Position numbers and translations under genes: made by a program. Shown here in pieces: positions 36,752 through 45,913 of a stretch of 64,000 bases of DNA. This DNA comes from Sphingobacteriaceae bacterium (GTDB lineage: Bacteria > Bacteroidota > Bacteroidia > UBA7662). The notes under the pieces are model-generated. The model ran no database searches. It was not told the origin of the DNA and saw nothing but the letters and a program-made list of their open reading frames with translations. The stretch lies in assembly GCA_013824115.1 (NCBI GenBank), contig PNNG01000019.1, positions 18,860 to 82,859 on the forward strand, read 5' to 3'. Positions within the stretch are counted from its first letter, which is position 1. Each line of letters starts with the position of its first letter.

Positions 36752-38020
36752 CTAATCCTCTGTGGATTGTTTCAGCAAACGTACGGTTTCTATGCGTGTA
36801 TCGCTCACAGAGAGGATAAAAATGTGAAAACCGGGCAGCTCAATAAATTGATTTGCATCAGGAATAGAGGCATGGTGCTCAAAAATAAGCCCACCCAAGG
36901 TCTCATAATCACCCTCCGGCAGGTCGAGTTTGTACTTGTCGTTCAAGTAATCTATTTCATGACGTGCCGAAAAAACAAACTCCGAATCGGTGATTTGCTT
37001 TTCTACCAAATCATCCACATCGTGCTCGTCCTCAATTTCACCAAAGATCTCTTCCATGAGGTCTTCCACCGTTACAATGCCACTGGTACCGCCCAGTTCA
37101 TCTACCACCAAGGCAATGCTCTTGCGATCGGCATTGAATTGCTTGAGTAGCTGCATGGCCGACATGGTTTCGGGCACAATCATAATGGGCAGGGTAATAT
37201 CGGCAATGCTCGAAGGCTTGCTGAACATGGCCTGATAATGCACATACCCTACAATATTGTCGATGCTTTCTTCAAACACGAGCACTTTGGAGTGTTCCGA
37301 CTCCACAAAGAGGGCCCTGAGTTCTTCAATGTCTTCGGTTTTATCGATAGCAACCACCTCCATGCGGTGCACCATGCATTCGCGCACTTTTACTTCATTG
37401 AAGTACAAAGCATTTTGAAAATAGCTCAAATCTACCTGCGGGGTACCGTCCGACTGTTCTTGGGAATTTTCCTGTACCAAATAGTCGAGGTCGTTTTTAC
37501 CAAAAACAGGGGCTTGCTCCTCCATTTTCACCCCAAAAAACAGCCGCAAAAAGCCCTTGGCTACCAAAACAATGAGCCGTACGATTGGATAAAAAAGCAC
37601 ATAAAACACCTGCATGGGCAAGGCAAACAGGAAAATAAGCCGGTCGGCCGATAGCCGGAAAATAGACTTGGGCAAAAATTCACCGAATAAAAGCACCACC
37701 ACGGTCGACAACAGGGTTTGCGCGCTCAACATGACCAATTCGTTTTCGGCTGCCAATAACCACCTGTTGGCAATAAGCGGCTCAAGCAAACGCGCCATGG
37801 TAGAACCATAAAGTACCAGGGCAATGTTGTTACCCACGAGTATGGTTCCTATGAAATCGGAAGGCTTCTTTAGAAAGCCCGCAATGAGTTTGGCTGCCAA
37901 TTCGCCTTGCTTGTTGCGCAACTCAATGCGAAAGCGATTAGCTGAAAAAAAAGCAATCTCCATCCCCGAAAAAAAGGCGGAGGCAACCAGGCTGCCAATA
38001 ATGATGAGGAGAAGATCCAT
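36752..38020 (-). CDS. CorC/HlyC-type membrane protein (CNNM + CBS domains)
   Basis: The 422-residue protein has an N-terminal DUF21/CNNM membrane domain (about 1-190, opening with FFSGMEIAFFSANRFR), paired CBS domains (about 205-325) and a C-terminal CorC_HlyC domain (about 340-422). Family members are implicated in Mg2+/Co2+ export; the older hemolysin name is not supported by mechanism. In gliding Bacteroidota one paralogue is called GldE, but no gld neighbours are here, so I do not assign it. It is last in the birA-to-corC operon, 22 bp after lptC, with a possible extra promoter at 38025-38032. Confidence 0.9.
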   Translation of the reverse strand: MDLLLIIIGSLVASAFFSGMEIAFFSANRFRIELRNKQGELAAKLIAGFLKKPSDFIGTILVGNNIALVLYGSTMARLLEPLIANRWLLAAENELVMLSAQTLLSTVVVLLFGEFLPKSIFRLSADRLIFLFALPMQVFYVLFYPIVRLIVLVAKGFLRLFFGVKMEEQAPVFGKNDLDYLVQENSQEQSDGTPQVDLSYFQNALYFNEVKVRECMVHRMEVVAIDKTEDIEELRALFVESEHSKVLVFEESIDNIVGYVHYQAMFSKPSSIADITLPIMIVPETMSAMQLLKQFNADRKSIALVVDELGGTSGIVTVEDLMEEIFGEIEDEHDVDDLVEKQITDSEFVFSARHEIDYLNDKYKLDLPEGDYETLGGLIFEHHASIPDANQFIELPGFHIFILSVSDTRIETVRLLKQSTED

Positions 38021-38024
38021 GATG

Positions 38025-38032
38025 CAAATATA
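38025..38032 (-). promoter_or_regulatory. Possible internal promoter for the CorC-type gene
   Basis: Minus-strand TATATTTG is a full TAnnTTTG match, 4 bases before the ATG, and falls in the 22-bp gap after lptC. There is no -33 TTG at normal spacing, so it may be fortuitous. Confidence 0.4.
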
Positions 38033-38042
38033 CGAGCGCGAC

Positions 38043-38579
38043 TTACTCTACCCCTTCGTTGAGGGCGATGGTGCCTTTGATATTCAATATTTTGTACTTG
38101 GTGAATTGTTGATTCGATTCAAGGCCGTCGCCAAAAATAATTTCACCGGGTCGAACAATGCGCACATAAGTATCGGTATAAATGCGGTCTTCCTTTTCCA
38201 CCCAAATGAGTTTCTCGGTGTACAAAGTATCGCCCAATTCATTCACAACTACTACATTTCCATGGGTTTCGGTGATGCCTTCGCTGGGAAATTGAATGGC
38301 CCTATTGGCTGTAAGCCAACTGTTGGCTTGCCCGGCACTGTTGTAAAACGATGCCCTAATGCCTTCGGGCATTTCGGTTTTGGGCTTTTCGCCCGTATAA
38401 CGCAAAAGCACGGGTGCTTCCACCCGTGCTGTTATAATTGCTGAATCAGAATAAACCAATGTTACATCGCGACCCCGTTCCGCTGCTGCTTCCGAAGGCT
38501 GGGCGAACTTTTGCAGTTTCTCTTCCGAGTTACCACAGGCCGCCAAGCACAATAGCGAACAGATGAATGGAATCCGCAT
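38043..38579 (-). CDS. lptC: LPS export protein LptC, lipoprotein form
   Basis: The 178-residue protein has a lipobox LAAC (Cys15) and an LptC/OstA-like beta-jellyroll pattern. The family-typical EGIRASFYNSAGQ, RAIQFPSEGITETHGNVVV, LYTEKLIWVEKEDRIYTD and a terminal GDGLESNQQFTKYKI are seen. LptC receives LPS from LptBFG and hands it to LptA. Bacteroidota LptC is commonly annotated as a lipoprotein, unlike the membrane-anchored E. coli form. It is 3 bp downstream of the TPR gene, within the envelope operon. Confidence 0.9.
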   Translation of the reverse strand: MRIPFICSLLCLAACGNSEEKLQKFAQPSEAAAERGRDVTLVYSDSAIITARVEAPVLLRYTGEKPKTEMPEGIRASFYNSAGQANSWLTANRAIQFPSEGITETHGNVVVVNELGDTLYTEKLIWVEKEDRIYTDTYVRIVRPGEIIFGDGLESNQQFTKYKILNIKGTIALNEGVE

Positions 38580-38582
38580 TTT

Positions 38583-39914
38583 TTAGTCGGAACTACGCAC
38601 GGTAGTGGTCTCACCTATCCAACAGCCAACACTGTAGCTACTTCCTTTGGAAATGTTGTTGAAGAACAAAGTCTCGGTCTTAGGGAAATAGGCCGAATAT
38701 TTGGCAATTTTCTGGTTGGCCTCTTCTGCCACCGAAGCGTCGATGTTCCTGGCGCGCTGATACTTATCTACGGCTGCCCAATAAACGCTCTGCGCTTCAA
38801 TGCCACTGCCACACTGGTTGTAGCTGGCCGCATACAAGTCGCCAATGAAGATGATGGGCTTGCCCCAGTTGGGTTGCAATTTTGCCGCTTCTTGGGCCAT
38901 TTGACGTGCCCGGGCGAATTGCTTGCTAGAGCTGTACAAGCTGGCAAAGTCGTAATAGTAGGCAGCTTTTAAAGAATCGTTCTCGGCATCATTGACGGCC
39001 TTCTGATAGTACTCGGCTGCTTTGGTGATGTTGTCGTTTTGCTGAAAACGGCGCGCTAAAATTTGCGCTAAACGAGCCGAAGGAGCATCGTTGTACTTTG
39101 ATACCGCCACTTCCAAAAATAACTCGCGGTCGGTACAGCCTTTGCTCAACAGTAAGCTGTAGAGTAAATCGCGCAGGTCTTTGTTTTCGGGATTTGCCTT
39201 ATAACGTGCTGCAAAAAGAGCAGTGATTTCGTTACAGTCTTTGATGATATTGCCTGCCAAATCGGCATCGAGCGACTGCTTGCTTTCGGCATATTTATCG
39301 GCGGCAGTACCGCCTTGGTTGGCTTCCGCAATTTTCGATAGCTGCTCATACACCTCCAATACTTGCTCCTTGGTCATGGCACCTGCCGCAAATTCCTTCA
39401 ATACCGCCTTAAAATAGTAGGGTAAAATGAAATGCTCGGTTCCGTTGCCAGCCAACTGTACCGATTTGCGGAAAGTGGCTACCACCTCTTTGTTGGGGTC
39501 GGGACGAAAGTTCAACATATCTACGCCCTTTCTGCCCAAGGCATTGCCTGCACTTTCGGTAAAGCTGGTAGCACGTACATCATAAATCAAAAACAAAGTA
39601 TCGATGAGGCTCTTACGACGCGCGGCATCCTTGGTGTTTTTGATAAAGTCTTTGTACATGGCTACCCCATCTACGTGCGTTTGTTCGCGAGCACAAGGGG
39701 CATTGGCAAAAACATAACTCCACGACTCCATGGCCGCAGCGAAGTTCTTTTGCTTAAAAAACTCGCGGTACACCGAAATGTTCTGAATGGTTTTAACGCT
39801 GTCAACGCCCCATTTTTTCTCACAAGTGGTAGGCGCCTGGGCCGCTGCAGGCTGGGCCCACATGAGTACTGCGAAGGTGCTTGCTGCCAAAAACAGCGTA
39901 ACTAACTTTTTCAT
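38583..39914 (-). CDS. Secreted TPR-repeat protein of the lptC operon
   Basis: The 443-residue protein has a signal peptide (cleavage after AAAQA, about 26). The rest is almost entirely helical and contains TPR-like units (for example AAMESWSYVFANAP, ITKAAEYYQKAVNDAENDSLKAAYYYDFASLY, FARARQMAQEAAKLQPNW). It is probably periplasmic and serves as a protein-protein scaffold. The order coaX - OMP - TPR - lptC - corC - ppiD is a recurrent arrangement in Bacteroidota, which argues for a role in outer-membrane assembly, although none is established. It is 11 bp after the OMP gene. Confidence 0.8.
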   Translation of the reverse strand: MKKLVTLFLAASTFAVLMWAQPAAAQAPTTCEKKWGVDSVKTIQNISVYREFFKQKNFAAAMESWSYVFANAPCAREQTHVDGVAMYKDFIKNTKDAARRKSLIDTLFLIYDVRATSFTESAGNALGRKGVDMLNFRPDPNKEVVATFRKSVQLAGNGTEHFILPYYFKAVLKEFAAGAMTKEQVLEVYEQLSKIAEANQGGTAADKYAESKQSLDADLAGNIIKDCNEITALFAARYKANPENKDLRDLLYSLLLSKGCTDRELFLEVAVSKYNDAPSARLAQILARRFQQNDNITKAAEYYQKAVNDAENDSLKAAYYYDFASLYSSSKQFARARQMAQEAAKLQPNWGKPIIFIGDLYAASYNQCGSGIEAQSVYWAAVDKYQRARNIDASVAEEANQKIAKYSAYFPKTETLFFNNISKGSSYSVGCWIGETTTVRSSD

Positions 39915-39925
39915 GACTTCAAATT

Positions 39926-41230
39926 TTAATCATACTTACGTTTAACAAACCAGCGGTCGTTTAGCGTGAGACCCAGTACCACCCGCGTATAGCGTTCGCG
40001 TACCAAGCCGTTGTTTAAACTCCCTCTCTGCCCCAACTCAACCCCCAGGTTGACAAAAGGCATAGAGAATTGCCGCTTTACAGGAATACCTAGGCCAAAG
40101 GTCATGCCTGTTTCAGCAATAGCAGTGCCTTTTAGACTGAGGTTGCCAGAATGGTGCCTGAACCCGATTCTATAGCGCATGGTCTTGTACCAGGCGCCAT
40201 CGCCCATGGCGTTGTATTTTGGAATAAACTGGAATCCACCAGCCAGTTGTAGACTATTGAGGAGCGAGTCGGGGCGGTCGAACATCGAAAACTGACTCCA
40301 GTTCGCATAGCGGGCTTCGAAGTTGGCCAGGAAGAAATTGTCGAGACTGTACTGCGCCCCAAACGACACTGCCAAGGGCATTTTAATTTGACCTGCATTG
40401 CCCGCCAAATTTTGAACCGTGTCGGAAATAACAAGTCTACTTCCTACTTGTGTATAGCGCTCGGCCACAAAATCGTTGGTAGCCCGCAAATCGGTTGGAA
40501 TGTCGGCAGTGAGTCCGAATACCAGCGTTTGTCTGTATTTTCCTGCAATACGTTTAGGCAAAAGCGTACGGTATTGCAAGCCCAGGCTGAGTTGCGCATC
40601 GGCTACCCGAACGCGTTCGGTGGTTCGCAAATTGAGGAAGAACAGGGAGTCGGGGCGCGGATAAACGAAACGACGCTCCTGGAGCACTTCGCCAAACAAA
40701 ATGTTCAAGTTCACCCCAGCCGAGAAGCCCTTGCCCAAATCGAAACCATTCGACCAGGTCAATTGATTGATGCCACCCTTGCCTTGGTACTCTTCGCGCC
40801 AGGAGGCAAAGGAGGAGTCGACCTGGCTAACGATGTTGTAGTTGGTAAATGCGAAAGGTTGAAAGCCTACGGCCGTGCCCCAGCGCTTGTTCACCGGAAA
40901 GCCCATCATGAGGTAACCGAAATTGAGGTGCGAACGGTACTGCGAGGCGGCATTGGTTTGCAAGCGCGACACATTTCCGAATGCGCCAAATTCAATAGAC
41001 GTAAGACGTAAAGCCGATAAAGACGCCGGATTGGCCAAATTCAGCGAAACGCTGTCGTACCAGGCAGTAGTAACCCCGCCCATGGCTCTTTGGGTACCTA
41101 ACGAAAAAGGCTGTTGCTCGCCCAAGGCGAAACGCGAGTAGGGCGAACCGAAATTCGACGCCTGGGCAAAAAGTGTGGTGGGTGCAGCGCACCAAAAAAT
41201 CCACCAAAGAAGCTGTTTATAAAAGGGCAT
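39926..41230 (-). CDS. Outer-membrane beta-barrel protein (FadL/PorV-like layout)
   Basis: The start was set at ATG 41230 (MPFYKQLLWWIF), giving 434 residues and a signal peptide ending near LFAQA. The longer frame would sit well inside coaX. The body is rich in alternating strands ending in aromatics. An early SNFGSPYSRFALGEQ, AMGGVTTAWYDSVSLNLANPASLSAL resembles the FadL/OmpP1-like and PorV groups, in which an NPA motif follows the first strand. It is probably an outer-membrane transporter or assembly factor. Its start overlaps the coaX end by 14 bp. Confidence 0.8.
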   Translation of the reverse strand: MPFYKQLLWWIFWCAAPTTLFAQASNFGSPYSRFALGEQQPFSLGTQRAMGGVTTAWYDSVSLNLANPASLSALRLTSIEFGAFGNVSRLQTNAASQYRSHLNFGYLMMGFPVNKRWGTAVGFQPFAFTNYNIVSQVDSSFASWREEYQGKGGINQLTWSNGFDLGKGFSAGVNLNILFGEVLQERRFVYPRPDSLFFLNLRTTERVRVADAQLSLGLQYRTLLPKRIAGKYRQTLVFGLTADIPTDLRATNDFVAERYTQVGSRLVISDTVQNLAGNAGQIKMPLAVSFGAQYSLDNFFLANFEARYANWSQFSMFDRPDSLLNSLQLAGGFQFIPKYNAMGDGAWYKTMRYRIGFRHHSGNLSLKGTAIAETGMTFGLGIPVKRQFSMPFVNLGVELGQRGSLNNGLVRERYTRVVLGLTLNDRWFVKRKYD

Positions 41231-41933
41231 GCAGGCCGTATAACGCCAAATTAGGCTCGGCAAATATGCGGCTATCGAACCGCTTTTCAAAAAATTGAGC
41301 ATCTCCCCCACTTAAAATTATCGTTAAATCACTTAAAATCAGTTCCAGCTGCCGTTTCCTGCCCTCTATTTCTGCCACTATGCCTTGTAACACGCCCGAT
41401 TGCAGGGCCGATAAAGTATCGTTCCCCAACAGCGGCCAATGATCAGGCAATGAAGCCAAAGGCAGGCGGGCGGTGAATTGATGCATGGCCTGCCAGCGCA
41501 TGTGCATGCCCGGACTTATATCGCCTCCCCTGTGGTGGCCAGCAGCATCAATCAGGTCGTAGGTGATACAAGTACCCAAGCCCACCACCAAACGATGGAT
41601 ACCTGGATATAGCCGGTTGGCTCCCATCACCAACATTTTGCGGTCGCTGCCCATGGTTTGTGCAGTCAGATAATCGGAACCAAACGGCAAAGGATCGTTG
41701 GCGTGCCATACCCTCACTTCGGGAATGCCCAAGGCAAGCAGGCGACTTTGCAAAACGGTTTCGGGCACACTTACCGAGGCCAGCAGTGCCCTTTGGGCCG
41801 GGTATTTCGGCGCATATGTTGCCCAAGCTTCGTGAACGATGCTTTCCGTTTCATGCAGCTGCTGGCCTTTGAACCAGCCGATTTTGATGCGACTGTTGCC
41901 AGCATCTACCACGCAATCCCATTCAGACCTCAT
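41217..41933 (-). CDS. coaX: Type III pantothenate kinase
   Basis: The 238-residue protein is of the ASKHA-fold CoaX family. It has the phosphate-1 motif DAGNSRIKIGW at 10-20, a GLGTCITYDLID catalytic segment, GGDISPGMHMR and a late SGGDAQFF. It phosphorylates pantothenate in the first step of CoA synthesis and is insensitive to CoA feedback. It overlaps birA by 11 bp at its start and the OMP by 14 bp at its end. Confidence 0.95.
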   Translation of the reverse strand: MRSEWDCVVDAGNSRIKIGWFKGQQLHETESIVHEAWATYAPKYPAQRALLASVSVPETVLQSRLLALGIPEVRVWHANDPLPFGSDYLTAQTMGSDRKMLVMGANRLYPGIHRLVVGLGTCITYDLIDAAGHHRGGDISPGMHMRWQAMHQFTARLPLASLPDHWPLLGNDTLSALQSGVLQGIVAEIEGRKRQLELILSDLTIILSGGDAQFFEKRFDSRIFAEPNLALYGLHALL

Positions 41934-42690
41934 CGAAGCGGAATTTAATTTCTTTGTTGTTCATCACCAGTCGGCCCAACGTACTATCGAGAATCAAATG
42001 ACCTTCTGGGTCTACATCAATGATGGTGGCTTTGATCAATTGATTTTGATATTCAAAGCTACGCAATTCGCCCAGGCCCAGGAGACGGCCCAGGTAATCG
42101 GCCCGCTGCTCTACCCACTGCCCTTCCTGCAATTGGGTGATACGCAGCTGCAAACAAGCAAGCAATTGGTCTAATAAATCGCGGAGGGTATAGTACCTGC
42201 CCGTGATACGGGTGAAGGAGGTTGCTCTAAAATTACCCAAAAAATGGGCTTGGTTGATATTGATGCCAATGCCAATGACCGAATCGGCCAAAAAACTGCC
42301 TTGAATGGTATTTTCTATGAGAATGCCGCCCAATTTGCGGTCTTTGTAAAATAAATCGTTGGGCCATTTTAGAAAAGTACCCGGACCCAAATACATCCTG
42401 GCAAAATCGTACACGGCCAGGGCTACTGCAATGTTGAGGCGATATTGTTGGGCAGCGGGCAGCCAATGTGTTCGCAAATACAGGCTCAGCAACAAATTGG
42501 CATGGGTTTCACTTTCCCAGGCTGCCTCGGCTTGTCCCTTGCCCTGCTGCTGGTAATCGGCAAACAGTACGGTGCCATCGGTTAACCCTTGCGACAATAA
42601 TTCCCACAAGCGCTTGTTTGTGCTGTCTACTTCTTCCTCCTGCAAGAGGGGCTGGCCAATGCGTAAAGGGGGGATGCTGCCGTGGTGCAA
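41923..42690 (-). CDS. birA: Biotin--[acetyl-CoA-carboxylase] ligase (no DNA-binding domain)
   Basis: The 255-residue protein has the catalytic and C-terminal domains only, so it is the monofunctional ligase without the repressor helix-turn-helix. Seen are EVDSTNKRLWELL, the biotinyl-AMP loop as QQQGKGQAEAAWESE (GKGQ replaces the usual GRGR) and KWPNDLFYKDRKLGGILIE. It attaches biotin to acetyl-CoA carboxylase. No ATG precedes the conserved region: the frame opens after a TAG with only a TTG (42690) available, so TTG is the likely start, 20 bases after a TACTTTTG promoter element. It is first in a six-gene operon. Confidence 0.93.
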   Translation of the reverse strand: MHHGSIPPLRIGQPLLQEEEVDSTNKRLWELLSQGLTDGTVLFADYQQQGKGQAEAAWESETHANLLLSLYLRTHWLPAAQQYRLNIAVALAVYDFARMYLGPGTFLKWPNDLFYKDRKLGGILIENTIQGSFLADSVIGIGININQAHFLGNFRATSFTRITGRYYTLRDLLDQLLACLQLRITQLQEGQWVEQRADYLGRLLGLGELRSFEYQNQLIKATIIDVDPEGHLILDSTLGRLVMNNKEIKFRFDEV

Positions 42691-42700
42691 AAGAATTCGC

Positions 42701-42718
42701 TACTTTTGCACAAAAGTA
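42701..42718. promoter_or_regulatory. Perfectly palindromic divergent promoter (birA / rsfS)
   Basis: The 18 bases TACTTTTGCACAAAAGTA form an exact inverted repeat. Each arm is a full TAnnTTTG -7 element, one facing rsfS (42701-42708, plus) and one facing birA (42711-42718, minus). Both start codons (ATG 42729 and TTG 42690) are exactly 20 bases from the end of their element. Good -33 TTG elements are not apparent on either side. Confidence 0.7.
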
Positions 42719-42728
42719 AACAAAACGC

Positions 42729-43091
42729 ATGGCGAAAGTAACACCGGAAATTCCGGCCCTGCAGGAGCTCATCATTCATGGCATCCAGGAAAAAAAAGGC
42801 AAGGAAATTACCTTGCTCGACCTTACAGGCATCCGCGATCGGGTGGCCGATTATTTTGTGATTTGCCAGGCTGAATCGAGCACCCAGGTAAAAGCCATCG
42901 CCGATTCCATTGAGGAAGAAGTCAAACAAGGCTTGCAAGAGCGGCCATTCAGCGTTGAAGGACGGGAGAATGCCAGCTGGGTATTGCTCGACTACGGATA
43001 CGTGGTAGCACACATTTTTCAGCCACAAGCCCGCGAGTTTTACGCACTCGAAGACCTGTGGAACGACGCCAAACGCGAAGACATCGCTTGA
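42729..43091 (+). CDS. rsfS: Ribosome silencing factor
   Basis: The 120-residue RsfS/RsfA (DUF143, Iojap) protein has the conserved core GKEITLLDLTGIRDRVADYFVICQAESSTQVKAIAD and the end WVLLDYGYVVAHIFQPQAREFYALEDLW. It binds L14 of the large subunit and blocks subunit joining during starvation. It is 68 bp upstream of ftsH, an arrangement seen in many Bacteroidota, and divergent from birA. Confidence 0.96.
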   Translation: MAKVTPEIPALQELIIHGIQEKKGKEITLLDLTGIRDRVADYFVICQAESSTQVKAIADSIEEEVKQGLQERPFSVEGRENASWVLLDYGYVVAHIFQPQAREFYALEDLWNDAKREDIA

Positions 43092-43159
43092 GTTGCCAAT
43101 CGGTGAGAAACTAAACTTTTTCTCCGGCTGTCACGTTTACACCACACTATACACAGAAC

Positions 43160-45178
43160 ATGGCCAAGCAAAACAAAAAACAGCAAGAGCTGAAACCCGA
43201 TAACAAGCCCAAATTCAATTTTTACTGGATTTACATCATCATAGCCGTGCTTTTTATTGGTATCAATTTCGCCAATACGGGCACTTCTACCAAAAAAATA
43301 GGCTGGCAAGAGTTCAAAGCGACAATTCTCACCTCAGGTGACGTAGAAAAGCTGGTGGGCTTCAAACAAGACGATATTTACGTCATTGAGGTACACATCA
43401 AAAAGGATAAACTGCGCACCGAAAAGTACAAGGAGTTTCAGGAACGCAGCTTTGGAAGCAATGGCGCACAGTACTTTTTTACGGAGAGTTCACCCGAAGT
43501 TTTAGAGAGCAAACTCAATGAGGCTCAGGCAGAAACAGGTGGCGAAAAGCTTTTTGTGCAGTGGGAAAGTCGCCGCTCATGGTTTGGCGATATCCTCAGC
43601 TTTTTATTACCCATGCTTTTGCTGTTGGGTTTGTGGTTGCTGCTCATGCGCCGTTTTGCAGGAGGTGCTGGTGGCGGAGGTGGACAAATTTTCAACATCG
43701 GCAAATCGAAGGCTACTTTGTTCGATAAAAACACCCGTGAAAACATCACCTTTAATGATGTGGCTGGCCTCGAAGAAGCCAAAGTAGAGGTGATGGAGGT
43801 CGTAGATTTCTTAAAAAATCCCAAAAAATACACGGCCTTGGGGGGTAAAATTCCCAAAGGCGTGCTGTTGGTGGGACCTCCTGGCACTGGTAAAACCTTG
43901 CTCGCCAAAGCCGTTGCCGGTGAAGCACAAGTGCCCTTCTTTACGCTCAGCGGCTCCGATTTTGTGGAGATGTTTGTAGGCGTGGGTGCCAGTAGGGTGC
44001 GTGACCTGTTCAAACAAGCCCGTGAAAAGGCTCCTTGTATCATCTTCATCGATGAAATTGATGCCGTAGGCCGCTCACGTGGCAAAAACCAAATCATGGG
44101 TGGCAACGACGAGCGCGAAAGCACCCTCAACCAGCTGCTGGTAGAGATGGATGGCTTTTCTTCAGAAATTGGCATCATCATGATGGCGGCTACCAACCGT
44201 CCCGACGTACTGGATCCGGCCTTGCTGCGCCCGGGCCGTTTCGACCGACAAATTACCGTTGACCGGCCGGATATTATCGGCAGAGAACAAATTTTCAACG
44301 TCCATCTCAAACCCATCAAAACGGGAAAAGATGTGAATGCGCTTAAGTTGGCCGAACAAACGCCCGGTTTTGCGGGTGCCGAAATTGCCAACGTTTGTAA
44401 CGAAGCCGCCCTCATAGCCGCCCGAAAGGCCAAAAAAGAGGTGGAAATGGAAGACTTCAATGCGGCCATCGACCGGGTGATTGGCGGCTTGGAGAAAAGA
44501 AACAAGATTATCTCGCCCGAAGAGAAAAAGATTGTGGCTTACCATGAAGCTGGTCACGCCATTGTGGGTTGGTTCCTCGACAGCACCGATCCGCTTGTTA
44601 AAGTTTCGATTGTACCGCGTGGAGTAGCCGCTTTGGGTTATGCCCAGTATTTACCCAAAGAGCAGTATTTGTACACCACTGAGCAATTGCTCGATACCAT
44701 GTGCATGACCTTGGGCGGTCGCGCTGCCGAAGAAGTGTTTTTTGGCCGCATCAGCACGGGTGCTCAAAACGACTTGGAGCGCATCACCCGCGTAGCCTAT
44801 GGCATGGTGACTTTGTACGGCATGAATCCAAAGGTAGGGCCTGTGAGTTTCAACGACCCGCAAGGCGAGTACCAGTTCCGCAAGCCTTATTCGGAAGACA
44901 TGGCCAAGCTCATTGACGATGAGGCACGCAAACTCATTGAAAATGCGTACGAAAAAACCAAGGAGCTTATTCGCGAAAAGCGCCACGAATTGGAGTTGGT
45001 TGCGCAAGAGTTATTGGCCAAAGAAGTGATTTACCAAGCCGATTTGGTGCGACTTATTGGCCCACGCCCCAACAGCATGACCCATTTTAGCGAAGAAATT
45101 CCACAAGTGGTAAGCAGCGAGCCCGTGCCCGAACTAACCGACAGCCAAGCACCTGATGTTGAGGAACAGCCTTCTTGA
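43160..45178 (+). CDS. ftsH: ATP-dependent zinc metalloprotease FtsH
   Basis: The 672-residue protein has two membrane segments (about 18-37 and 147-169) bracketing a periplasmic domain. A Gly-rich linker follows, then an AAA domain with Walker A GPPGTGKT at 239-246, Walker [10 protein letters not shown], the second region of homology [19 protein letters not shown], and an M41 protease domain with HEAGH at 462-466. It degrades unfolded membrane proteins and regulatory targets. The C-terminal tail (residues 640-672) is acidic and Pro-rich. It is followed by a GC-rich hairpin before the LUD gene. Confidence 0.98.
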   Translation: MAKQNKKQQELKPDNKPKFNFYWIYIIIAVLFIGINFANTGTSTKKIGWQEFKATILTSGDVEKLVGFKQDDIYVIEVHIKKDKLRTEKYKEFQERSFGSNGAQYFFTESSPEVLESKLNEAQAETGGEKLFVQWESRRSWFGDILSFLLPMLLLLGLWLLLMRRFAGGAGGGGGQIFNIGKSKATLFDKNTRENITFNDVAGLEEAKVEVMEVVDFLKNPKKYTALGGKIPKGVLLVGPPGTGKTLLAKAVAGEAQVPFFTLSGSDFVEMFVGVGASRVRDLFKQAREKAPCIIFIDEIDAVGRSRGKNQIMGGNDERESTLNQLLVEMDGFSSEIGIIMMAATNRPDVLDPALLRPGRFDRQITVDRPDIIGREQIFNVHLKPIKTGKDVNALKLAEQTPGFAGAEIANVCNEAALIAARKAKKEVEMEDFNAAIDRVIGGLEKRNKIISPEEKKIVAYHEAGHAIVGWFLDSTDPLVKVSIVPRGVAALGYAQYLPKEQYLYTTEQLLDTMCMTLGGRAAEEVFFGRISTGAQNDLERITRVAYGMVTLYGMNPKVGPVSFNDPQGEYQFRKPYSEDMAKLIDDEARKLIENAYEKTKELIREKRHELELVAQELLAKEVIYQADLVRLIGPRPNSMTHFSEEIPQVVSSEPVPELTDSQAPDVEEQPS

Positions 45179-45215
45179 TTTGGTGATTTAAACGGATATA
45201 TAGATTTTTGACCCA

Positions 45216-45250
45216 CAGCGCCCCTGCTGCCCCTGGCATCAGGGGCGCTG
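45216..45250 (+). promoter_or_regulatory. GC-rich hairpin between ftsH and the LUD gene
   Basis: A perfect 11-bp inverted repeat, CAGCGCCCCTG / CAGGGGCGCTG, has a 13-base loop and ends exactly at the first possible ATG of the next gene (45251). No T-run follows, so it is a poor intrinsic terminator. It could reduce read-through from ftsH or mask translation, and it favours use of the second ATG at 45269. Confidence 0.5.
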
Positions 45251-45913
45251 ATGTTCACAAGCCCTGCCATGCGCGAAACAACCTCGAAAGAAAAAGTCCT
45301 TAAGAAAATCAGGAAAGCCCTCATTCACAAAACGCCGCCCAAAAACATGGCGGTTGATTTTGAACGCCCGGTTTTTCCGCCGCTCGAAGAGGATGAGGCG
45401 GTGAACTTTGCCCGCGAACTGCTGGCTTTGGGTGGGGAATTCGCCTTTTGCGAAAACCAGCTCGACTTTGCCGAAAACCTCATTGCCTTGGTGCAGCACC
45501 TGCAAACCGACCAGATTTTTTGCTTTGAACCGCAAATACAAGCTTTGTTCGATCAAGTAGAATTTCCCTACCGCAAAGACGCTAGCAAATTGCATGAAAT
45601 GGAAGTAGGTGTAACGGGTTGCGAAGCCCTCATTGCCCGCTCGGGTACGGTAATGGTAAGCTCGGCACAAACGCGGGGCCGGGTGATGACCGCTTACCCT
45701 CCGGTACATATAGTTATTGCTTTTACCTCGCAATTGGTAACCGATTTGAAAGCCGGCTTCGACCTGGTAAAAGCACGGCATGGCGGCAAGCTGCCTAGCT
45801 TATTGAGTGCCATTACAGGACCCAGCCGCACGGCCGACATTGAGAAAACCCTCGTAATGGGCGCTCATGGTCCGAAAGCGCTTTACGTATTTTTGGTGCA
45901 AGACGAAGCATGA
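45251..45913 (+). CDS. LUD-domain (LutC/YkgG-like) protein
   Basis: The product has 220 residues from ATG 45251, or 214 from ATG 45269 (MRETTSKEKVLKKIRKAL), which matches the usual LutC N-terminus better and avoids a start abutting the hairpin. Typical LUD features are VGVTGCEALIARSGTVMVSS and a terminal GPSRTADIEKTLVMGAHGP. LutC acts with LutA and LutB in lactate oxidation, but neither is nearby. In Bacteroidota this stand-alone LUD protein is often found beside ftsH, with no known role. It overlaps lpxH by 4 bp. Confidence 0.88.
   Translation: MFTSPAMRETTSKEKVLKKIRKALIHKTPPKNMAVDFERPVFPPLEEDEAVNFARELLALGGEFAFCENQLDFAENLIALVQHLQTDQIFCFEPQIQALFDQVEFPYRKDASKLHEMEVGVTGCEALIARSGTVMVSSAQTRGRVMTAYPPVHIVIAFTSQLVTDLKAGFDLVKARHGGKLPSLLSAITGPSRTADIEKTLVMGAHGPKALYVFLVQDEA

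Noticed and set aside
36752..38020. Assignment as gliding-motility protein GldE
   Set aside because: The domain layout is compatible, but there are no gld neighbours and the CNNM/CBS architecture is generic.
43525..44505. Long minus-strand frame opposite ftsH
   Set aside because: The Ser/Pro/Lys-rich translation mirrors FtsH codons. FtsH motifs on the plus strand are unambiguous.
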